A stretch of DNA of 64,000 nt, taken from contig JANFAH010000028.1 of assembly GCA_024663395.1 (NCBI GenBank), forward strand, positions 558,001 through 622,000, in the 5' to 3' direction. The notes below the pieces were generated by a model, which made no database searches, was not told where the DNA came from, and was given only the letters and a program-made list of their open reading frames with translations. The stretch comes from Pisolithus tinctorius (Eukaryota; Basidiomycota; Agaricomycetes; Boletales; Pisolithaceae). Positions 56,166-64,000 of this stretch are shown here, in pieces. The position numbers and the translations under genes were made by a program. Every line of letters starts with the position of its first letter. The stretch's first letter is position 1.

Positions 56166-56413
56166 CCTGTCCTTCTCTCTACCTCCTTTCTTTTCTTTCT
56201 CTGTTCTTTCTTTTATCGATACCTGTTTCGTCCCATATATAAATTCCACACTGCTCACATGAAAGTGTCAAAAAAAAAAAATTCCACAACACTTCTTCCT
56301 TCAGAAGACTTACTTTTCCCTCCCTTACTGTAGTACTAATACTGATGCACGAAAGCTTCTTACAAATTCAGAACATACAAGTACAAAAAATTCTGCAGAC
56401 TCTAGTATGCTTT

Positions 56414-57958
56414 CTACAGGTCCCAGAGATCATCCTTCAACCTTCGCAACTCCTCCCATCTAGCCCACACAGTCTTGATCCAATGTGTTACCTGCCTCAC
56501 CAGCATCTCCAGCAGCCAGTAGACCTGCTCCAGCTTGAATTCTTCATCCTCAGCTCTCACCTCAAGCACTTGCAGATGTTTGACAAAATGTGCTGTTGAC
56601 CACTCATGTGGGCTTTTGACCTCCAGAGTTTCTGTAACTGATGGAGCATTGCCTTGAACTGGCCCTTCAATGTCTCCAGGTTTGTTCAATAGGCCAGTTG
56701 CAGTCGCAAAAAAGGGTTTGGTCTTGACTTGCAGTTCATTGATGGGGAGTGACACTTGAGGTTCATTGACAAGGGGTGAGGAGGCCTTGAACGAGGGCCT
56801 GGGCATTGGAGTAGCCCCATGGAAGAAGAGATGAGGGTTTGGTGAAGGATTGTGGGGTGAAGGAGTCAGATCTGGGGAAGGCGAGTGTATGGGGGTCAGA
56901 TCAGGTTGTCATTTTTGAGGCAGAATTTTCAGTGTGAGTTTCTTCAAGGGTCCTGATGCAGCCCCTGCAGGAGCTGCCTTTGGGGTAGTGACCAATTTGA
57001 CTCATTTGTGGGATGGCCCTGCCACCCCAACAGTGCTGGAGTTCTTTTGCTGCAGGTGGTGTCAACTTGTTCCCTTGCAGAATTAATCCTGTATGGTACT
57101 CACCTTCCTTCCTACCCCTCAAGTGTGCAAGCACTTGCACTTCATGTCCCTGCACCATCTGCAGGACCACTCAGGCTCCCCAACACACACAAGGTTTGCC
57201 TGAGCACATGTCTCACAAGGCTTGTCATCTCCAGCTGTGCAAGGCCCCTTTGTGGAAGGACCTGGCTCGCCTTCACCATTGCCCTTGTTGTCAGCTAGCT
57301 TGTCATCCTCACTGGTAGCCTGCAGAGTTTTCATTCAGGTCAGCATTCACCCTCAGGGCTGTCAATGACATAGAATGCACCCTCTGTTTCCCTTTTCCCT
57401 TGCTCATGCTACTAGAGCCCCCCCCTGTCAAGCATGCAGCTCCTTTTGATGAGTACCCTTCAGTGTCTTCTGGGTCTTGACCTTCATCCCTTGCTGCTTG
57501 GCCCTGGGTGCACATGGATGGTGCCTTGGCAAACCTCTCAGCTTCCAATCATGCCCTCCCCTCAACCCACACCTGGTAGTCCTTGCAGAGGTCATTGATG
57601 TTGAATCTTCACTGCCCTTCTGGCCACTGAAGATCTGCCATTGCTATAACTGCTGGGATCACCTTGTTCTGCTGTATCACAGATTCTTTGGTCATGTTGC
57701 AGAGGTTAGTGTCATGCACCTTTGGGATAGAGATTTTGTTCTTGTCAACATACTTCCACCATGAGTAAATGCTGGCCTGGGGGATCTGTCAGCATGTCGC
57801 ATTGCATGGGACTCTGTTGCACTCACCCAAGTCTGGTCCCAGTCCCCCACCCACTCATATATCACCTCTAAGCTCTCTTTGGGTTGAGGTGCCATGTCAA
57901 TTAGCACCCTAACATGCCTCAGCACTGCAGTCAGTGAGGTGATCACCTGGTCCCTCAT
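56414..57958 (-). pseudogene. TE-C antisense accessory gene, Zn2Cys6-like
   Basis: Convergent to integrase; an A-run (56270-56281) separates their 3' ends. It starts MRDQVITSLTAVLRHVRVLI (57958), then ESLEVIYEWVGDWDQTW and a splice donor. A Ser/Gly/Lys exon follows (SKGKGKQRVHSMSLTALRV). The cluster CETCAQANLVC, seven residues, CRWCRDMKCKC (57310-57130 region) is CX2CX6CX7CX2CX6C. The C-terminal exon (56806-56414) has MPRPSFKASSPLVNEPQVSL, INELQVKTKPFFATATGLL and a coiled coil LLEMLVRQVTHWIKTVWARW ending DDLWDL. Several frame breaks occur in the middle. Homolog in TE-H at 60896-63398. Confidence 0.72.
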
Positions 57959-58261
57959 GCTGCACACTGGTCATGCATTGTGGATCGAGTAGGCTTGCAT
58001 GTCAAAGGTTGGGTATGGGCTTGGATAGTGGATATGGGTATAGCTGGGGAGTGGAAGTTTGACAAGTGGTGAGAAACCTTCTGAGCACATTTAAATTCCA
58101 CAGGGCCATCTCATACAATGTGGAATTTCCCTCTGCACGAGGCAGAATTCTGACCATGTGCCATCATTGTTACATAATGCCTGCTGATATTCCACACTCA
58201 TCTCTGTTGCATCTTGGTTTGGTCTGACCAAGGATGGTCAGCATTCGAAGTCCCCAGGAGG
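57959..58261. other. TE-C leader of accessory gene and 3' end before LTR
   Basis: Non-coding; matches 60595-60895 in reverse complement. It would carry the accessory-gene promoter and the purine tract (GAAGTCCCCAGGAGG) before the 3' LTR. Confidence 0.6.
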
Positions 58262-58277
58262 TGTAAGGAGCCATATA
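58262..58277 (+). repeat. TE-C 3' LTR, first 16 bases only
   Basis: TGTAAGGAGCCATATA matches the start of the family LTR, then a MITE begins at the TA. The rest of the LTR is not found after the MITE. Confidence 0.75.
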
Positions 58278-58494
58278 CAGTGAGGGACAAAAGTGTTGCA
58301 ATGTTTGTGAGGTGTGAATTGTTGCTGATGTAGCTTGGGATATTCTGCACAGATAATCATGATACCTATACCATTGGAAAGGGATGACTCTAAGCTTTCC
58401 AGAGCACTAAGGTTCAGTCAAAACAAAGCAATACATGCTGAGATACACCCTATTCTTTACAAAATGTGCATTGCAACGCTTTTGTCCCTGACTG
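58278..58494. mobile_element. Tc1/mariner-like MITE
   Basis: 217 bp with ends CAGTGAGGGACAAAAGTGTT and, inverted, AACGCTTTTGTCCCTGACTG. It inserted at a TA inside the LTR. The right TA is not kept (GT follows). No coding capacity. Confidence 0.75.
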
Positions 58495-58934
58495 GTGAAA
58501 TCATGAAATGTGACCTTTTGATGGGATTGATGGCATGGAGGATGGGAAAAAATGCTTACATAATAAACGACATGATCTTCCAGATGATTTGTCAGCATGT
58601 AAACAATGACAAACATTGGACTTGTACCATTAATCCTCCCTCTTTTACCACAACTCATGAAATCATCTCTCTAGCTCACATGGTCATTTTCTCAAGGAAT
58701 TCTTATCAAATACTGGTGGCCACCACAGTGCCCTCAGTATAACATGCTCTCAGAACCATCAGTCCCTTAAAAAACCTGCTGTCAGTCATTTCCTGGACTG
58801 TTTCCCCCCCATGCCTGATGTGTTCTGGGACTAATCAGTACTTGGAAGGCTGAAAATGTTATGGAGGTCAATCTGGCACTTCAGAACATGATGTACAAAC
58901 CAGTCCCCTCTCAACCAATGCATTTCTGGCACAG
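58495..58934. other. Unassigned stretch
   Basis: No similarity to the TE-C LTR or to TE-G that I can see, and no recognisable gene. A run of eight C is near 58806. It may be part of another element whose insertion removed the TE-C LTR. Confidence 0.45.
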
Positions 58935-59592
58935 GGACAGTGGTATGGGAGTTGAGGATTTCTGCTACCTCAAACTCTAGATCACCATTGACTTCAACTG
59001 GTGGGGGTGGTGGTTGAGTCCAGTTCAGGATGGTATTGGGGATGGCTGGCTTGAGTTGGGAGACATGAAAGACCAGATGTACTGTGCACATTGAGTCTGG
59101 CAGGCACAGTGTGAAAGAGTGAGTACTGGCCTGAGCTATGACTGGGCATGGTCCAAGGTTCTTCTCTGAGAGCTTCTTGGAAGGCCAAGTTGACCAGAAG
59201 TATTTGGCTTTGACATATACTTGGTCACTGACCTTGAAATCTGGGGTTGGCATGCATTTAGCATTGGCTGGTCCCTGATAGCACTGCTGTGCTAAGGTCA
59301 TTTCCTCCCATAGGTATTGATGCAGTGAGTCCAAGTTGACTGCATAGTCACAAGCCCAAGCAGAGGTGAGGTCATGCTCCAGGTACACCAAGATGCTAGG
59401 GTGGTAGCCCTTATTAGCAAAGAATGGTGAGACACCAGTAGTAGTGCTAGGGGCATTATTGTAGGCAAACTTGGCCAGAGGTAGTAGTTCAGCCCAATTA
59501 TCCTGCTGGTAGTTGCAGTATACTCAGAGGTACTGTTCTAGGGTCTGGTTGGTCCTTTTGGTCTGGCCATCACCTTTGGGGTGGTAGCCCGA
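58935..59592 (-). pseudogene. TE-G: Ty3 integrase-tail remnant (TE-B/TE-F family)
   Basis: On the minus strand: NNAPSTTTGVSPFFANKGYH, LTSAWACDYAVNLDSLHQYL, VYVKAKYFWSTWPSKKLSEK and LEFEVAEILNS, where similarity ends inside the chromodomain. Upstream, 59400-59592 gives QTKRTNQTLEQYL and NYQQDNWAELLPLAKFAYNN, so the integrase core is interrupted at 59592 by TE-H. The Glu of the DDE triad region (LEQYL) is retained here. Confidence 0.83.
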
Positions 59593-60594
59593 TGTGGGAC
59601 ATGACTTCTGGGAAGCATGTGACTAGAGGAAGGGTGAAGGGAGAATACCCTAGGATCATCCCAAGGGGTGCTGTGTGGAAGGAGAAGTCAAGAAAGGGCT
59701 TAGAAGTGGTGGGGAAATTCAAGCAAGAGCTGCAGAATTTAATCCCAGGCAGATGTAGACACGTGGGGAACAGCGAGATGGGTATACAAAATTCCGAGAG
59801 GTGGCTATGCGTCAGGAGGAGTGAATTCGAAGTGAAAGGGATATGGGATTATGTGTGCAGGGCTAGAGGATGCAGGAGAGACAAAGACCTCTGGGGACAC
59901 TGAAGACACTGTAGACTCTATATATGCACTTAGACTCTAGAAACTCTTGAACTTGCAGAACACACACAGATAGCAACTCCAAAGGTGGGTCCTATATTTC
60001 CAACATCATGGTGGAATTATATAGTACAGGGAAAGTAGGTACGAGTCAGAGTAAGGTGGGGCAGGAAAACTAAAAGACTGGAAAATAAAGGAAGGGATGT
60101 CAGATGTCAGTGAACTACAGATGCACATGAAATAGACCGGTGGGTAGTAGACAAGAGTAAGAATGGGACAACGGTAAGGGATATCTTCCAACAGAACGAG
60201 AGTATGCATACAAGTGGGAGGTGGGGCTGAGCGGCACAGGAGGGCAGAGCATAGCATACTGGCATGAAGTCCAGCTTGTGGAATTTAGGGTGACAGGGGA
60301 AACTGGAGTTTTTTAGAGGTAAGTGGCATGGATGACTGGTGATGTGGCTGAGTGGTAGCATGGCTACTGAATTCCAGATGACTCTGCACGAATGCGGAAT
60401 TTCCGGATCAGTGTTTTGATGACTGAGTGACATGCAGAAGGTTGGTAGAAACTCCGAAGGCGACAGGGGTTGGGAGGAAACACGAAGACATGAGCAGGAA
60501 AAATTCTGAAATGGGTTTGTCATTTGTCATAGAGGCCTGCAGAATTTAGTGACAGATTTGTGTTCCAGCCTCAGGGAGTATACGGCTCCCTACA
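59593..60594 (-). repeat. TE-H 3' LTR
   Basis: 1002 bp; on the minus strand TGTAGGGAGCC to GTCCCACA. More CpG sites survive here than in the TE-C copy. It directly abuts the TE-G integrase. Confidence 0.85.
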
Positions 60595-60895
60595 CCTCCT
60601 GGGGACTTCAAATGCTGACCGTCCTTGGTCAGACCAAACCGAGACACAACAGAGATGCACAGAATTTCAGCAGACATTACGTAACAATGATGGTGCATGG
60701 TTGGAATTCTACCTCATGCAGAGGGAAATTCTGCATTGTATGAGATGGCCCTGCAGAATTTAAACATGCTCAGAAGGTGTCTCACCACTTGTCAAACCTC
60801 CACTCCCCAGCTACTCCTGCAGCCACTAACCAAACCCATACATAACCTATGCCATGCAAGCCTACTCGATCCATGACATGCAACCAGTATGCAGC
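60595..60895. other. TE-H segment between LTR and accessory gene
   Basis: Non-coding leader of the accessory gene; on the minus strand it carries the purine tract GAAGTCCCCAGGAGG before the LTR. Homologous to 57959-58261. Confidence 0.6.
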
Positions 60896-63398
60896 ATGAG
60901 GGACCAGGCCATCACCTCGCTGTCAGCAGCATTAAGGCACATTAGGGTGCTAATTGACACAGCGCCATGGCCCAAGGAGAGCTTAGAGGTGATATACAAG
61001 TGGGTGGAGGACTGGGACCAGACTTGAGTGAGTGCGCTAGAGACCAATGCAACACAATGCACTGACCAATCCCCAGGCTGGGATCTACTTGTGGTGGAAG
61101 TATGTTGATGAGAACAAGATCTCCATCCCAAAGGTGCATGACGCCAACCTATGTGACATGACCGAGGAATCTGTGATACAGCAGAACGAGGTGATCCCGG
61201 CAGCGATAGCAATAGCAGATCTCCAGCAGCCAGAAGGGCAGCACAGATTCAATGTTGATGATCTTTTCGAGGACTACCAGGAGTGGGTAGAGGAGAGAAC
61301 GTGGTTGGAGGCCGAGAGATTGGCCAAGGCACCATCCATGCACACCTGGGGCCAAGCAGCAAGGGGTGAGGGCCAAGAACGTGCACCAGAAGACACTGAA
61401 GGGCACCCATCAAGAGGAGCTGCATGCTCGACAGGGGAGGGCTCTGGTAGTGTGAGCAAGGGAAAAGGGAAGCAGAAGGTGCGTTCTATGTCCTTGACAA
61501 CTCGAAGCATGCATGCTGTGAGACACGACTTCTGGGAAGCGTGCGACTAGAGGAAGGATGAAGGGATAACTCCCTAGGATCGTCCCAAGGGGTGCTGTGT
61601 GGAAGGAGAGGTTGAGAAAGGGCTTAGAAGTGGTGGGGAAATTTGAGCGAGAGTCACGGAATTTAATTCCGGGCAGATGTAGACGCATGTGGAACGGCAA
61701 GATGGGTATACGAAATTCCAAGAGGTCACTACATGTTAAGAGGAGCGAATTTGAAGTGAAAGGGATACAGGATTAGGTGTGCAGGGCTGGAGGACACAGG
61801 AGACATGAAGACCTCTGGGGACACTGAAGACACAGTAGACTCTATATACGCACTTTAGACTCTAGAAACTCTTGAACTCGCAGAACACACACAGATAGCA
61901 ACTCCAAAGGTGGGTCCTATATTTCCAACATCATGGTGGAATTATATAGTACAGGGAAAGTAGGTATGAGTCGGAGTAAGGTGGGGTGGGAAAACTAAAA
62001 GACTGGAAAATAAAGGAAGGGACATCAGACATCAGTGAAATACAGATGCACGTGAAATAGACCAGTGGGTAGTAGACAAGAGCAAGAGCAGGACAACGGT
62101 AAGGGGTATCTTCCAACAGAATGAGAGTATGCATACAAGTGGGAGATGGAACTGAGCGACACAGGAGGGCAGAGTGTAGTGTACTGGCACGAAGTCCAGC
62201 TTGCAGAATTTGGGGCGACAGGGGAAAGCGGAGTTTTTCAGAGGAAAGCAGCACAGATGACTGGTGACATGGCTCCAGATCAGCATTTTGATGACTGAGC
62301 GACATGTGGAAGGTCGGTAGAAACTCCGAAGGTGACAGGGGTTGGGAGGGAACACGAGGACACGAGCGGGAAAAATTCCAAAATGGGTTTGTCATAGAGG
62401 CCTGTGGAATTTAGTGACAGATTCCTGTTCCAGCCTCAGGGAGTATATGGCTCCCTACAGTGCTGACTTCAATGAAAATTCCACAGGCCACCAGCAAGGA
62501 GGATGAACTGGCTGACGACGTCGATGATGACAAGGGCGATGGTGAACCAGGTCCATCCACAAAGGGACCTCGTGCAGCTGGGGACAATGAACCCTGCGAG
62601 ACATGTGCTCAGGCAAACCTCACATGTGTCAGGGAGCCAGAGGTGTCCTGCAAACGGTGCAGGAAGGCAAAACACAAGTGCTCACACTCTCGAGGTGTAG
62701 GGAGAAAGGTGAGTACTGCACAGGCAAAATTCTGCAAGGGAACAAGTTGACACCACCTTCAGTGAAAGAACTCCAGTACTGTTGGGGAGGCAGGGCCATC
62801 CCACAAACAAGTCAAATCATTTATGACCTTGAAGCCAGCCCCAGCAGAATCTGTGACTGAACCTGCCAAGAAGCTCACCCTGAAAATTCCAGCTCGAAAA
62901 CAGCAACCTGATCCGACCCCCACACGCTTGCCTTCACCAGATCCAGCCCCTTCAGTTCACAATCATTTGCCAACACCCCATCTGTTTTTCTGTGGGGCCA
63001 CTCCAATGCCCAGACCTTCATTCAAGCCCTCTCCAGTCCCTGTCGATGATCCTCAAGTGTCACTTCCGATCGATGAACTGCAAGGCAAGATCAAACCATT
63101 CTTTGCAACTGCAACCAGTTTACTGGACAAACCCAGAGATGTCAAAGTGATGGCCCAGAGCGACACTCCATTGGCTGTGGAAATTCTGGAGGTCGAATAC
63201 CCATGCAAGTGGTTGACAGTGAACATTGTCAAGCATCTGTGAGTGCTCAAGGTGAGGGCTGAGGACAAGGAATTCAAGCTGGAGCAGGTCTACCAGCTGC
63301 TGGAGATGTTGGCAAGGCAGGTAACACATCAGATTGAGACTGTGCAGGCTAGATGGGAGGAGCTGCGAAGGTTGAAGGACGATCTCTGGGACCTGTAA
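60896..63398 (+). pseudogene. TE-H antisense accessory gene, Zn2Cys6-like, split by a solo LTR
   Basis: Start MRDQAITSLSAALRHIRVLI at 60896. Exon 1 ends near 61025 and the intron runs to about 61075 (GTGAGTG..CCCCAG). Exon 2 has GIYLWWKYVDENKISIPKVH, VIPAAIAIADLQQPEGQHRF, WVEERTWLEAERLAKAPSMH and SKGKGKQKVRSMSL. The LTR at 61517-62459 follows. The exon resumes with CETCAQANLTC, seven residues, CKRCRKAKHKC (62595-62681), an exact CX2CX6CX7CX2CX6C pattern with the basic residues in the second half. After an intron (about 62709-62760) come RPSFKPSPVPVDDPQVSLPI, DELQGKIKPFFATATSLLD and a coiled coil ending DDLWDL. One TGA after IVKHL (63241-63243). Apart from the LTR it is nearly intact. Confidence 0.78.
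61517..62459 (-). repeat. Solo LTR of the TE-C family inside the TE-H accessory gene
   Basis: 943 bp; plus-strand ends TGTGAGACACGACTTC and GGCTCCCTACA. Compared with the uninterrupted TE-C copy (..GAATGCTGACC..), the left flank ends CATGC and the right flank starts GTGCTGAC. ATGC is therefore duplicated with one change; the exact duplication length is unclear. Same family and same strand as the TE-H LTR. Confidence 0.82.
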
Positions 63399-63658
63399 AT
63401 AGCATACTAGAGTCTGCAGAATTTTTTGTACTCATATGCGTCGAATTTGTAAGAGGTTTTTGTGCGTTGGTATTAGTACTACAGTAAGGGAAGGAAAAGA
63501 AAGACTGCTGAAGGAAGAAGTGTTGTGGAATATTTTTTTTTTTTTTTTTTGCATGGTGCTTTCATGTGAGCGGTGCGGAATTTATATATGAGATGAAATG
63601 GGTATCAATAAAAGAAAGAAAAGGGAGAGAAAAGAAAGGAGGTAGAGAGAAGGATGGG

Positions 63659-64000
63659 CTACTCATCTGACTCATCCAGAGGGACACCAGCGAGCGTAGG
63701 GTCTGGAAGTGTATCATCTTCAAGATGATCCAGGTCTTGTGAGGAAGCGCCAGCCAGCTGGGTGACTTCAATACGAGCATTATTCCATGGGAAATAGGGG
63801 TATAGGTGAAAGGCAGTGAAGCAGAATTTCAAGACAGCACCATCTAATTCCGCAAGTATGTACAAGCCACCTTTAGTACATCTGATGACTATCATAGGCC
63901 CTAGGTAGCGCAGTTTGGTTTTCCAGTCAAGTTCCAGTTCAATATGGGAATTCCGAACGAGGACAAGCAACCCTGGTTCAAAGTTAAAGTCTTTGATAGA
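63659..64000 (-). CDS. TE-H integrase C-terminus (partial)
   Basis: Minus strand, open to the window edge: FEPGLLVLVRNSHIELELDW, KTKLRYLGPMIVIRCTKGGL, FHLYPYFPWNNARIEVTQLA and VPLDESDE at the end. Collinear with the TE-C integrase tail; no chromodomain follows. A T-run (63533-63550) lies between it and the convergent accessory gene. Confidence 0.88.
   Translation of the reverse strand, partial: SIKDFNFEPGLLVLVRNSHIELELDWKTKLRYLGPMIVIRCTKGGLYILAELDGAVLKFCFTAFHLYPYFPWNNARIEVTQLAGASSQDLDHLEDDTLPDPTLAGVPLDESDE

Larger units (their letters stand above)
4880..58277 (+). mobile_element. TE-C: Ty3/gypsy element split by X1 and TE-D
   Basis: The element has a 5' LTR, primer-binding region, gag, pol (protease/RT, RNase H, integrase), antisense accessory gene and the first 16 bases of the 3' LTR. 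These pieces join in frame when X1 (6875-8681) and TE-D (9518-53465) are removed. Without the insertions it would be about 8 kb or slightly more, normal for the group. It begins 18 bases after TE-B. The 3' LTR is cut at 58277 by a Tc1-like MITE. RT, RNase H and integrase catalytic residues are all mutated, so it is dead. Confidence 0.88.
59593..64000 (-). mobile_element. TE-H: Ty3/gypsy element of the TE-C family (extends right)
   Basis: From the left: 3' LTR (59593-60594), leader, antisense accessory gene (60896-63398, split by a solo LTR) and the end of integrase (from 63659). It is collinear with the right part of TE-C. It inserted into TE-G after CCCGA (59588-59592). Confidence 0.88.

Noticed and set aside
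1..64000. tRNA, rRNA, CRISPR or bacterial-type operons
   Set aside because: I saw no cloverleaf with a CCA-less acceptor and A/B boxes, no rRNA core sequence and no regular spacer array. Introns and gene families are fungal.

Overview
The window is a repeat-dense block of a basidiomycete genome, most likely an Agaricomycete. The reasons are 49-55 bp GT/AG introns, chromodomain Ty3/gypsy retrotransposons, a Plavaka (CACTA-like) transposase, and multicopy gene families typical of mushroom-forming fungi: a WD40 protein with a C-terminal membrane segment, an F-box protein, a KOW/Spt5-like protein, and GMSSDE-motif and GGY-x-LEE families. I saw no rRNA, tRNA or CRISPR array and no clear single-copy housekeeping gene.

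Layout. TE-A (1-2691, +) is a Ty3 element with a chromodomain integrase, a second zinc-knuckle ORF and a 3' LTR. It is inserted in the chromodomain codons of TE-B (2692-4861, +). Eighteen bases later TE-C begins (Ty3, +, 4880-58277). Its coding region is split by unit X1 (6875-8681) and by TE-D, a Ty3 element on the minus strand (9518-53465). TE-D is split by unit X2 (12457-14079), a 466-bp LTR-like block (15316-15781), a solo LTR (51363-52260, TSD GGTGT) and TE-E (16232-49072). TE-E is a 32.8-kb DNA transposon with about 456-bp terminal inverted repeats beginning CACAG and a 3-bp target duplication TCA. Removing TE-E and one TCA restores the reverse transcriptase reading frame exactly.

TE-E carries a Plavaka-type transposase next to its right end and five cargo genes: GMSSDE-motif, WD40, F-box, KOW/Spt5-like and GGY-x-LEE. 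It has itself been invaded by X3 (20009-21717), X4 (37361-39173), an inverted-duplicate Tc1 element (39813-41399) and TE-F. TE-F is a 5.35-kb non-autonomous Ty3 element (23902-29247, TSD GCTGC) that landed inside a foldback repeat. The deepest chain is therefore TE-C > TE-D > TE-E > foldback > TE-F. Right of TE-C are a Tc1-like MITE, a TE-G remnant of the TE-B/TE-F family, and TE-H (59593 to the window end, -), of the TE-C family.

Two features look least described. First, all three non-TE-A Ty3 families carry, between integrase and 3' LTR, an antisense intron-containing gene with a Zn2Cys6-like cysteine pattern. Second, the 1.6-1.8 kb unit X has four copies with a shared 222-aa ORF upstream of a TATA box. 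Old copies show strong CpG decay: paired LTRs differ almost only by transitions, and several stop codons look like CGA to TGA. Most retrotransposon genes are therefore dead, while some X ORFs and antisense genes remain largely open.
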